Assembly (NCBI GenBank): GCA_007120155.1
Contig: SKOF01000578.1
Location: 1-10,809, forward strand
Direction of reading: 5' to 3'
Length of the DNA: 10,809 nucleotides
DNA from: Thioalkalivibrio sp.
GTDB taxonomy: Bacteria > Pseudomonadota > Gammaproteobacteria > Ectothiorhodospirales > Ectothiorhodospiraceae
Positions 4,763-10,809 of the stretch are shown here, piece after piece (position 1 is the stretch's first letter; each line of letters begins with the position of its first letter). Both the position numbers and the translations under genes were made by a program. The notes below the pieces were generated by a model. It was given only the letters and a program-made list of their open reading frames with translations. It ran no database searches and was not told the origin of the DNA.

Positions 4763-4777
4763 TGGGGTCAGACTCGA
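4763..4777 (+). repeat. Left inverted repeat of transposase unit
   Basis: TGGGGTCAGACTCGA, perfect inverse complement of 5541-5555. Confidence 0.9.
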
Positions 4778-4849
4778 ATTTCCGGAAGCATTGGTTTCGA
4801 TCTGTCTGCCCGCTATCCTTAGCCAGGATTTTCCACGGAGGGAGAAGCC

Positions 4850-5539
4850 ATGGCCCGTCAGAAGCGTTACTTCGTCCCTGATCAGCCGCAGCACGTCATT
4901 CAGCGGGGCAACAATCGCGAGCCAACTTTTGCCGCGGAACGGGACTACCGGTTCTATCTTGAATGTCTGGCCGAGGCAGCGCAGCGCTATGGTGTTGCGG
5001 TTCATGCCTATGTGCTCATGACCAATCATGTACACCTTCTTGCGACACCTGAGACCCAAACGAGCCTGCCCAAGACGATGCAGTCGGTGGGGCGACGGTA
5101 TGTGCAGTACTTCAACTTCGCCTACGCGCGCACAGGTACGCTCTGGGAGGGACGATACCGCGCGACGGTGATCGATACGGATCGCTATCTCTTGACCTGT
5201 ATGCGCTATATCGAGCTTAATCCGGTGCGCGCTGGCATGGTGGGTCATCCGGGCGACTATCCGTGGTCGAGCTACCGTCACAACGCGCAAGGCGAGCCCG
5301 ATCTGTTGGTGAACAGTCACGAACTTTTCCGTCGGCTGGGCGCCGACGCAGTGGAACGCCGTGCGGCCTACCGCGGACTGTTCCGCAGTCAGCTTAGCGA
5401 GACGGACGTTCAGGTAATCAGGGAAGCCACCAACTGCGGTTGGGCACTGGGTAACGATCGATTCAGGGCAAGGATCGAGGCATTGTCGATGCGTCGGGCG
5501 GCGCCACGTCCAAGAGGGCGTCCTGCGAAGGCAGGTTAA
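4850..5539 (+). CDS. REP-associated tyrosine transposase (RAYT, Y1/HUH family)
   Basis: A 229-residue single-strand DNA endonuclease of the IS200-like Y1 superfamily, in the RAYT branch that acts on REP sequences. Visible motifs: HVIQRGNNRE at residues 15-24; the HUH pair in MTNHVHLL (His60, His62); GRRYVQYFNFAYARTGTLWEGRY at 81-103; and MRYIELNPVRAGMV with Tyr120, the probable nucleophile. The tail RPRGRP (220-225) looks like an AT-hook. All key residues are present and the frame is open, so it may be active. The ATG at 4850 has GGAGGGAG (4837-4844) five bases before it. Codon use is less biased than in the flanking porin, hinting at separate ancestry. No promoter was recognised, and the porin terminator isolates it from upstream. 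Two REPs lie about 0.8 kb downstream. Confidence 0.93.
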   Translation: MARQKRYFVPDQPQHVIQRGNNREPTFAAERDYRFYLECLAEAAQRYGVAVHAYVLMTNHVHLLATPETQTSLPKTMQSVGRRYVQYFNFAYARTGTLWEGRYRATVIDTDRYLLTCMRYIELNPVRAGMVGHPGDYPWSSYRHNAQGEPDLLVNSHELFRRLGADAVERRAAYRGLFRSQLSETDVQVIREATNCGWALGNDRFRARIEALSMRRAAPRPRGRPAKAG

Positions 5540-5540
5540 A

Positions 5541-5555
5541 TCGAGTCTGACCCCA
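5541..5555 (-). repeat. Right inverted repeat of transposase unit
   Basis: TCGAGTCTGACCCCA, perfect inverse complement of 4763-4777, beginning two bases after the last base of the transposase stop codon. Confidence 0.9.
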
Positions 5556-5568
5556 ATTTCCTTAGGTC

Positions 5569-5597
5569 TTGCCTTTCCTCTCCAGCCCGTCGATAAT
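5569..5597 (+). promoter_or_regulatory. Toxin-antitoxin promoter
   Basis: TTGCCT (5569-5574), a 17-bp spacer and GATAAT (5592-5597) give a good sigma-70 promoter starting RNA near 5604. The -35 box lies just 13 bases after the right repeat of the transposase unit, so the insertion left the operon control intact. Confidence 0.7.
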
Positions 5598-5624
5598 GCA
5601 ATGCACGCATTTCTTGCATTGCAT
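5596..5624. promoter_or_regulatory. Operator palindrome of the toxin-antitoxin operon
   Basis: ATGCAATGC (5596-5604) and GCATTGCAT (5616-5624) are perfect inverted repeats 11 bases apart, with further ATGCA/TGCAT half-sites between. They overlap the end of the -10 box and the expected transcript start, where the ribbon-helix-helix antitoxin would repress its own operon. Confidence 0.7.
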
Positions 5625-5636
5625 GTGGTGAGTCCC

Positions 5637-5867
5637 ATGAGTCAACTGGCTGTCCGCCTGCCGGACGATCTGAGCGAGCGGCTGGAGAATCTTGCCGCGA
5701 AGACGCACCGGAGCAAGGCCTTCTACGTCAAGGAGGCGCTGCGGTCCGCGCTCGACGATCTTGAGGACATCTATCTGGCCGACGCCCGCATGGAGGACCT
5801 GAAGGCCGGGCGCAGCCGAACCCACTCATTGGACGAGGTGGCACGGGACCTTGGTTTGGAAGATTGA
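5637..5867 (+). CDS. RelB-family ribbon-helix-helix antitoxin
   Basis: A 76-residue antitoxin of a RelBE-like type II system. Residues 4-10 (LAVRLPD) form the DNA-binding beta strand, followed by two helices (LSERLENLAAKT and SKAFYVKEALRSALDDL, about 12-43). The rest, with ARMEDLKAGRSRTHSLDEVARDLGL, is the toxin-wrapping C-terminus. The ATG at 5637 is preferred to the in-frame ATG at 5601 because 5601 lies inside the operator and before the expected transcript start; GGTGAG (5627-5632) is a modest ribosome-binding site. The gene overlaps the toxin gene by 17 bases, which favours translational coupling and excess antitoxin. Expected regulation is autorepression through the palindrome at 5596-5624. 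Confidence 0.88.
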   Translation: MSQLAVRLPDDLSERLENLAAKTHRSKAFYVKEALRSALDDLEDIYLADARMEDLKAGRSRTHSLDEVARDLGLED

Positions 5868-6117
5868 GTTCGAAAGCGCAGCGCGCAAGGAACTGGCCGA
5901 CCTGGATGGTGCCGTGGCCGGGCGAATCCTCCGCTTCCTCCGGGATCGCGTCGCGCCCTCCGGCAACCCGCGTGCACTTGGCAAGCCGCTGAAGGGGCAT
6001 CTTCGGGACTACTGGCGCTATCGCGTCGGCGACTGGCGGCTGGTCTGCCACATCGATGATGAGACCGTGCGAGTCCTTGTTGTTCGCATCTCCCATCGCA
6101 AGGACGCATACAGGTAA
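5851..6117 (+). CDS. RelE/ParE-family toxin
   Basis: An 88-residue protein of the RelE/ParE fold, closest by eye to RelE-type ribosome-dependent mRNA endonucleases: WKIEFESAARKELADLD at the start, ILRFLRDRV helix, then LGKPLKGHLRDYWRYRVGDWRLVCHI and VRVLVVRISHRKDAYR. Basic residues Lys45, Lys48, Arg56, Arg58, Arg63, Arg79, Arg83 and Tyr87 fall where RelE places its catalytic and RNA-binding residues, so it appears intact. No ATG or GTG is available in frame; the start is TTG at 5851, inside the antitoxin gene, with only a weak ribosome-binding site, consistent with low toxin synthesis coupled to antitoxin translation. Assignment to RelE rather than ParE activity rests on pattern only. Confidence 0.88.
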   Translation: MVWKIEFESAARKELADLDGAVAGRILRFLRDRVAPSGNPRALGKPLKGHLRDYWRYRVGDWRLVCHIDDETVRVLVVRISHRKDAYR

Positions 6118-6308
6118 GGCGTCCGTATCGTGGATCCTCCGTTCCCGGACTGGCCCGGATACTTCACCAAGGCGGCCGGCGGCTTTGTGTAATCTTTTGA
6201 ATGAAGGTCATAAATCAGCATATCTGGTCATCAAGCTGCGGTGACATTCTGTACATCGCCGCCGGCCTATCGCGATGCCTGCGGTCTCTCGGCCTGTCTC
6301 GCTTGCTC

Positions 6309-6340
6309 GTAGGCCGGATAAGGCGCAGCCGCATCCGGCA
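6309..6340 (+). repeat. REP sequence 1
   Basis: GTAG (6309-6312) followed by stem GCCGGAT (6313-6319)/ATCCGGC (6333-6339) with internal GGC/GCC pairing in the insert. The GTAG tetranucleotide in front of an imperfect palindrome and the GCCGGATAAGGCG wording are those of enterobacterial and pseudomonad REP elements, the substrates of RAYT transposases. Confidence 0.88.
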
Positions 6341-6356
6341 CGCCATCGGCAAGGGC

Positions 6357-6387
6357 TGGCGGATGCGCTTCGCTTATCCGCCCTACG
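6357..6387 (-). repeat. REP sequence 2 (inverted)
   Basis: GGCGGAT (6358-6364) pairs with ATCCGCC (6376-6382), followed by CTAC (6383-6386), the complement of GTAG. Read on the minus strand it is a REP facing REP 1, so the two form a bacterial interspersed mosaic element (BIME) of about 78 bp. Confidence 0.88.
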
Positions 6388-6630
6388 AGGCTACGCTTCT
6401 CCTTCCAGAGACGGCGCGAGTCGCTGGTTATCTCCTGTGGGCCTCCGGCACACCGGCTTCTCCGCTACCACGGTCAACCCCTTCCCCTGGCTTGGGAGCG
6501 TCTGCCCCATCCCTTCCGTCATCAGGCAGGGCCCGTGCCCCTGTGGATGAATAGAGGCCCATGGCGGGCCTTGCAGGCCGCTACCCGGCCATGTCCTTGC
6601 GCAGCCTGGGGTCGAATACGCCGGGTGGGG

Positions 6631-6652
6631 GCGCGATGGTATGATATCGCGC
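6631..6652 (+). promoter_or_regulatory. Extended -10 promoter inside a dyad
   Basis: TGG-TATGAT (6637-6645) is an extended -10 element with no good -35 box upstream. It lies in the centre of an inverted repeat GCGCGAT (6631-6637)/ATCGCGC (6646-6652), so a regulator binding the dyad would cover the -10 directly. The stem is followed by TGTTTTT, so a weak terminator is the alternative reading. Confidence 0.5.
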
Positions 6653-6716
6653 TGTTTTTCCTGCCCGCAGGTACGCCTGCAGGGAATATCCGACGACCCC
6701 GGAGGCCCCTTTCCCG

Positions 6717-9700
6717 ATGCCCGATACCGCGCCCATCTCTGTCCAGGCGAGCCAGCGCATTCGCGAGATCCCCTACAACTACACCTCGTTCTCCGACCGG
6801 GAGATCGTGATCCGGTTTCTGGGGGAAGCCATGTGGGAGGTGTTGAACGAGCTGCGGGGGGAACGGCGCACGGGGGTGTCGGCGCGCATGCTCTTCGAGG
6901 TGCTCGGCGACATGTGGGTGGTGACCCGCAACCCCTACATCCAGGACGACCTGCTGGACAACCGTAAACGCCTCACTGCGCTCATCGGGGCCATGGATCA
7001 CCGGCTGGACCAGATCGTGGCCCGGGCGGACGGCAACGAGAAGGCCCTGGAACTGGCCGGTCGTGCCCGGGAGGCGGTACGCCGCTTCGAGGACTGGTTT
7101 CCGGAACACAAGGCCCTGCGCCGACGGACGCTGCGAACGCTCTCTCGCCACACCCGCAGGGACAACATCCATTTCGACGGGCTTGCCCGGGTCTCCCACG
7201 TGACCGACGCCACCGACTGGCGTGTGGAACTCCCCTTCGTGGTGATCACGCCGGACTCCGAGGCGGAGATGGCGGGCGTGGTGGATGCCTGCATCCGGCT
7301 GGGGCTCACGGTGATCCCGCGGGGCGGCGGCACCGGATACACGGGCGCCGCGGTGCCCCTGGACGCCCGCAGCGCGGTCATCAACACCGAGAAGCTGGAA
7401 GGGCTGGGCGCGGTGGAGATGCGTCGCATTCCGGGCGTGGCGGAACCGGTGCCCACGGTGCGTGCCGAGGCGGGCGTGGTGACCCGGCGTGTCGCGGATC
7501 TCGCCGGGCGCGAGGGCTTTGCCTTTGCCGTGGACCCCACCTCCCAGGACGCGTCCACCATCGGCGGCAATATCGCCATGAATGCGGGTGGCAAGAAGGC
7601 GGTGCTGTGGGGCACCACCATCGACAATCTGGTGTCCTGGCGCATGGTGACGCCGGATGCCGGGTGGCTGGAGGTGGAGCGCATCGGTCACAATCTGGGC
7701 AAGATCCATGATCAGGAGACCGTGCGTTTCCGGATCACGCGCTTCCGGGCGGACGGGGCGACCCCCGCGGGTGAGCCGGAGGAGATTTCCTGCCCGGGCA
7801 GCACTTTTCGCAAGCTGGGCCTGGGCAAGGACGTGACGGACAAGCATCTGGGCGGCCTGCCTGGCATTCAGAAGGAGGGCTGCGACGGGCTGATCACATC
7901 CGCCGTGTTCGTCCTGCACCGCATGCCGCGCCACGTGCGTACCGTCTGCCTGGAATTCTACGGTCACGACCTGCACGAGGCCGTGCCCGCCATCGTGGAG
8001 ATCAAGGACCGCCTGGACGCGGATCCCCGGGTGAAGCTCTCGGGGCTGGAACATCTGGACGAGCGTTATGTGCGCGCCGTGCGCTATACGCCCAAGGGGG
8101 CCCGGGGCGAGCGGCCCAAGATGGTGCTGCTGGCGGACATCTCCTCCGACGACGAGGACGCGGTTGGCCGGGCGGCCTCCGAAGTCGTGCGCCTGGCCAA
8201 CGCGCGCAACGGCGAGGGGTTCGTCGCCGTGAGTCCCGAGGCGCGCAAGCGCTTCTGGTCCGAGCGTGCCCGCACCGCGGCCATTGCCGCCCACACCAAT
8301 GCCTTCAAGATCAACGAGGACGTGGTGATCCCCCTCGGCCGGCTGGCCGAGTACAGCGAGGGCATCGAGCGCATCAACATCGTGCAGTCCATGAACAACA
8401 AGCTGCGCATGGTGGCGGAGACGCTGGAATGCCTGAAAGGGGATCACCCGGAGCTGCGCCAGTTGCTGGCCATCGAGAACGAGGAGGCCCGGCGATGGTT
8501 CGAGGGCAAGCGCCGCGCGGCCACCCGGCATCTGGAAGGGGTGCAGGCCCGCTGGAAGCTGATCCTGGGCAACCTGGACGCGGATGCGGTGTCGCAGGAT
8601 GCCTTGCTGGATGACCGGGCCCGCGACCACCTGCGCCCGGGTGACCGGCTCATCGACCTGCTGTTGCGCCGCAGCCTGCGCATCTCCTACAAGCGCGAGG
8701 TGCGCCGGCCGCTGTGGGACCTCTTCGACGGCCTGGAACTGGAGCCGGTGCGCAAGCGCCTGGATGCCATCCACGACCGGGTGCTCACCAGCCGGCTGTT
8801 CGTGGCCCTGCACATGCACGCGGGCGACGGCAACGTGCACACCAACATTCCGGTCAACTCCAACGACTACGCCATGATGCACGAGGCGGAACGCATCGTG
8901 GATCAGGTGATGGACCTGGCCCGGCGCCTGGGCGGGGTGATCTCCGGTGAGCACGGCATCGGCATCACCAAGATGCAATACCTGGAACCCGGCCAGGTGG
9001 AGGCCTTCGCCGGGTACAAGCAGCGCGTCGACCCTCAGGGGCATTTCAACAAGGGCAAGCTGATGCCCGGCTCGGGTCTCGCCAACGCCTATACCCCCAG
9101 CCTCAGGCTGCTGCAGCAGGAGGCGCTGATCCTGGAGCAGAGCGAGCTGGGCGCGCTCAACGAGGACATCAAGGACTGCCTGCGCTGCGGCAAGTGCAAG
9201 CCGGTATGCAACACCCACGTCCCCCGGGCCAATCTGCTCTATTCGCCGCGCAACAAGATTCTTGCCTCCGGACTGATCATCGAGGCCTTTCTCTACGAGG
9301 AGCAGACCCGGCGGGGGCTTTCGCTGCGGCACTTCGACGAGATGAACGACGTGGCGGACCACTGCACGATCTGTCACAAGTGCGCGCCGCCCTGTCCGGT
9401 GAACATCGATTTTGGCGACGTGACCATCCGCATGCGCAGCATCCTTAAGGAACGCGGCCAGCGGCGGGTCAAGCTTGTCACCAGGGCGTCCATGGCCTTT
9501 CTGAACATCAAGGACCCGGTCACGATCAAACTCATGCGCAGGGGCATGGTGCAGTGGGGCTACGCGGCACAGCGCCTGGGCCACGGCCTGTTCCGGCGCC
9601 TCGGGCTGCTGGGCGGCAGCCAGCGGCCCGCCGCCACCGCGAGCCGGGCATCGCTGCCGGCTCAGGTGGTTCAGTTCGTGAAAAAGCCCATGCCCGCGGG

Positions 9701-10586
9701 CCTGCCGGCACGCACCACCCGCGCCATGCTGGGGCTGGAGGACGCGGGTCTCGTGCCGGTGATCCGGGATCCCGCGAAGGCGGGGGAGCAGGGCGACGCG
9801 GTGTTCTACTTTCCCGGCTGCGGTTCCGAGCGCCTGTTCAGCCAGGTGGGTCTCGCCACCATTGCCATGCTCTATGACGTCGGCGCCCAGACCGTTCTGC
9901 CGCCGGGGTACCTGTGCTGCGGCTATCCCCAGACCTCGGCGGGGGACGTGGACAAGGGCAGGGCGATCACCACCGAGAACCGCGTGCTGTTTCACCGGGT
10001 GGCCAACACACTCAACTACCTGGATATCCGCACCGTGATCGTCTCCTGCGGCACCTGCATGGATCAGCTGCTCAAGTACGAGTTCGAGCGCATATTTCCC
10101 GGGTGCCGGCTGCTGGACATCCACGAGTACCTGATGGAGAAGGGCCTGAGCCTGGAGGGGGTGAAAGGGGTGCAATACCTCTACCATGACCCCTGCCATT
10201 CACCCATGAAGACCCATGCCCCGGTGCAGGTGGCCAGCCGGCTCATGGGCCAGGAGGTGCGGATCTCCGATCGCTGCTGCGGCGAGGCGGGGACCTTCGC
10301 CGTCAGCCGTCCGGATATCGCCACCCAGGTGCGCTTCCGCAAGGAAGAGGAACTGCGCGCCGGCATCCGTGAACTCACCGGCCGGGATCAGGCCGAGCAG
10401 GGAGACGTGAAGATGCTCACCTCGTGCCCGGCCTGCCAGCAGGGCCTTTCACGCTACCGGGAGGATACGGGGCTGGAGACCGATTACATCGTCGTCGAGA
10501 TGGCCAACCGGATGCTGGGCGAGGGTTGGCAGGAGCGCTTCATCGAGCGGGCCCGGAGCGGCGGCATCGAGAAGGTGCTGTTGTAG
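6717..10586 (+). CDS. FAD-linked oxidase / 4Fe-4S / CCG-domain fusion (DUF3683-type)
   Basis: A 1289-residue dehydrogenase of the D-lactate/D-2-hydroxyglutarate dehydrogenase superfamily (Dld-II/YdiJ-like). Order: a helical N-terminal region, about 1-150, resembling DUF3683; a PCMH-type FAD domain with VIPRGGGTGYTG (199-210) and GGNIAMNAGG (283-292); the FAD-oxidase C domain with HMHAGDGNVH (699-708, likely metal site) and SGEHGIG (743-749); two ferredoxin motifs CxxCxxCxxxC at 821-831 and 883-893; and a CCG (GlpC/LutA/HdrB-like) region with PGCG (1033-1036), CCG (1067-1069), SCGTC (1110-1114), DPCH (1158-1161), CCGE (1187-1190) and SCPAC (1236-1240). Oxidation of a 2-hydroxy acid with electrons passed through Fe-S centres to quinone is inferred; the substrate is not readable. 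No membrane helix is obvious. The ATG has GGAGG at 6701-6705, a slightly long 11-base spacing. It is longer than YdiJ (about 1000 residues), mainly by the N-terminal region. Confidence 0.93.
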   Translation: MPDTAPISVQASQRIREIPYNYTSFSDREIVIRFLGEAMWEVLNELRGERRTGVSARMLFEVLGDMWVVTRNPYIQDDLLDNRKRLTALIGAMDHRLDQIVARADGNEKALELAGRAREAVRRFEDWFPEHKALRRRTLRTLSRHTRRDNIHFDGLARVSHVTDATDWRVELPFVVITPDSEAEMAGVVDACIRLGLTVIPRGGGTGYTGAAVPLDARSAVINTEKLEGLGAVEMRRIPGVAEPVPTVRAEAGVVTRRVADLAGREGFAFAVDPTSQDASTIGGNIAMNAGGKKAVLWGTTIDNLVSWRMVTPDAGWLEVERIGHNLGKIHDQETVRFRITRFRADGATPAGEPEEISCPGSTFRKLGLGKDVTDKHLGGLPGIQKEGCDGLITSAVFVLHRMPRHVRTVCLEFYGHDLHEAVPAIVEIKDRLDADPRVKLSGLEHLDERYVRAVRYTPKGARGERPKMVLLADISSDDEDAVGRAASEVVRLANARNGEGFVAVSPEARKRFWSERARTAAIAAHTNAFKINEDVVIPLGRLAEYSEGIERINIVQSMNNKLRMVAETLECLKGDHPELRQLLAIENEEARRWFEGKRRAATRHLEGVQARWKLILGNLDADAVSQDALLDDRARDHLRPGDRLIDLLLRRSLRISYKREVRRPLWDLFDGLELEPVRKRLDAIHDRVLTSRLFVALHMHAGDGNVHTNIPVNSNDYAMMHEAERIVDQVMDLARRLGGVISGEHGIGITKMQYLEPGQVEAFAGYKQRVDPQGHFNKGKLMPGSGLANAYTPSLRLLQQEALILEQSELGALNEDIKDCLRCGKCKPVCNTHVPRANLLYSPRNKILASGLIIEAFLYEEQTRRGLSLRHFDEMNDVADHCTICHKCAPPCPVNIDFGDVTIRMRSILKERGQRRVKLVTRASMAFLNIKDPVTIKLMRRGMVQWGYAAQRLGHGLFRRLGLLGGSQRPAATASRASLPAQVVQFVKKPMPAGLPARTTRAMLGLEDAGLVPVIRDPAKAGEQGDAVFYFPGCGSERLFSQVGLATIAMLYDVGAQTVLPPGYLCCGYPQTSAGDVDKGRAITTENRVLFHRVANTLNYLDIRTVIVSCGTCMDQLLKYEFERIFPGCRLLDIHEYLMEKGLSLEGVKGVQYLYHDPCHSPMKTHAPVQVASRLMGQEVRISDRCCGEAGTFAVSRPDIATQVRFRKEEELRAGIRELTGRDQAEQGDVKMLTSCPACQQGLSRYREDTGLETDYIVVEMANRMLGEGWQERFIERARSGGIEKVLL

Positions 10587-10598
10587 AGTCTGGAGGGA

Positions 10599-10619
10599 GG
10601 GGTGAGGCGCTAGGCGTGA
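10599..10619 (-). repeat. Degenerate left heptamer arm (locus C)
   Basis: GGGGTGA, GGCGCTA, GGCGTGA in 7-base register, starting 13 bases after the oxidase stop codon. They are inverse-complement variants (GGCGTTA consensus) of the TAACGCC array beginning at 10710; the last two units match at six of seven bases. Confidence 0.6.
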
Positions 10620-10636
10620 AACCCCCCCCTCCCTGG

Positions 10637-10658
10637 CCCTCCCCCATGAGGGGGAGGG
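10637..10658. repeat. CCCTCCCCC hairpin
   Basis: CCCTCCCCC (10637-10645) pairs perfectly with GGGGGAGGG (10650-10658), loop ATGA. The polypyrimidine/polypurine wording is of the kind seen in dispersed intergenic hairpins of proteobacteria. A second imperfect dyad links GGAGGGAGGGGT (10592-10603) with ACCCCCCCCTCC (10621-10632). No T-run follows, so terminator function for the oxidase gene is uncertain. Confidence 0.6.
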
Positions 10659-10709
10659 AATGATCTGTCGGCACTTGCATCCCTCGGCACGGTAATTATG
10701 CTCCTCGCC

Positions 10710-10809
10710 TAACGCCTAACGCCTAACGCCTAACGACTAACGCCTAACGCCTAACGCCTAACGCCTAACGCCTAACGCCTAACGCCTAACGCCTAACGCC
10801 TAACGCCTA
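10710..10809 (+). repeat. TAACGCC tandem heptamer array (locus C)
   Basis: Fourteen complete head-to-tail copies of TAACGCC plus two bases, cut by the window end. Only the fourth copy differs (TAACGAC, 10731-10737), and a degenerate unit CCTCGCC (10703-10709) precedes the array in register. The near-perfect homogeneity suggests recent expansion, probably by replication slippage. Confidence 0.97.

Larger units (their letters stand above)
4763..5555 (+). mobile_element. REP-associated transposase unit with inverted ends
   Basis: TGGGGTCAGACTCGA (4763-4777) and TCGAGTCTGACCCCA (5541-5555) are perfect 15-bp inverted repeats enclosing one transposase gene whose stop codon ends one base before the right repeat. 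The limits of the unit beyond the repeats are uncertain; no flanking target duplication is evident. Confidence 0.7.
6118..6716. other. Gene-free stretch with REP pair and oxidase promoter
   Basis: About 600 bases without a gene. 6118-6308 shows nothing clear. 6309-6387 is the REP pair. 6388-6630 has only a small dyad AGGCCC/GGGCCT (6555-6571) and no recognisable gene; frames here lack start signals and protein-like composition. 6631-6716 is the promoter and leader of the oxidase gene. Confidence 0.7.

Noticed and set aside
6201..6554. Small frames across the REP pair and beyond
   Set aside because: They run through REP hairpins, lack ribosome-binding sites and have no protein-like pattern.
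6522..10199. Minus-strand open frame of about 1225 codons opposite the oxidase gene
   Set aside because: It is a shadow of the + strand gene caused by GC-rich third positions: the + frame has all FAD, Fe-S and CCG motifs, while the minus translation is low-complexity (rich in H, A, G, Q) and matches no family I know.
10710..10809. CRISPR array
   Set aside because: Seven-base units joined head to tail without spacers; this is a simple tandem array, not repeat-spacer structure, and no cas genes are present.

Overview
This window looks like a piece of a GC-rich gammaproteobacterial chromosome. The ribosomal proteins L13 and S9 match the E. coli family in length and sequence, the outer-membrane proteins are Gram-negative types, and the large FAD/Fe-S oxidoreductase with an N-terminal DUF3683-like region is typical of beta- and gammaproteobacteria. 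A member of the Chromatiales/Ectothiorhodospiraceae is my guess, but no marker here proves it. Every supported gene is on the + strand.

Layout. 175-1264: a DUF481-type outer-membrane protein and a thioredoxin-fold [2Fe-2S] ferredoxin. 1265-1738: a gap with an inverted pair of heptamer repeats and a likely small RNA gene (TTGACA box, two hairpins with C-rich loops, strong terminator). 1739-2616: rplM-rpsI, with its own candidate promoter. 2639-3057: a compact module in which an S23-type four-helix-bundle gene lies between 23-bp inverted heptamer repeats. 3065-3180: tRNA-Gln(CUG) with a very long terminator hairpin, followed by a decayed second copy of the tRNA 3' end. 3504-4740: a regulated porin gene. 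4763-5555: a REP-associated (Y1/HUH) transposase gene between inverted repeats. 5569-6117: a RelB/RelE-type toxin-antitoxin operon with its own promoter and operator. 6118-6716: a gene-free stretch with two inverted REP sequences (a BIME) and an extended -10 promoter. 6717-10586: a 1289-residue FAD-linked oxidase/Fe-S/CCG-domain fusion. 10587-10809: a GC-rich hairpin and a near-perfect TAACGCC array running off the window edge.

The housekeeping genes are ordinary; the interest lies in the repeats between them. Three intergenic gaps just after gene 3' ends carry paired, inverted tracts with a strict 7-bp period but three different heptamers (TGACCAC, TTGCCAC, TAACGCC on the + strand, sharing a T-N-R-C-N-N-C scaffold). 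The middle one carries the S23 gene, with its Shine-Dalgarno in the left flank and its stop codon in the right flank. This resembles the S23-carrying intervening sequences known inside some 23S rRNA genes, but here it lies between protein and tRNA genes. A second repeat economy, transposase plus BIME, lies between the porin and the oxidase. The third notable item is the putative small RNA at about 1510-1605, whose second hairpin displays CCUCCUU, the anti-Shine-Dalgarno sequence of 16S rRNA.
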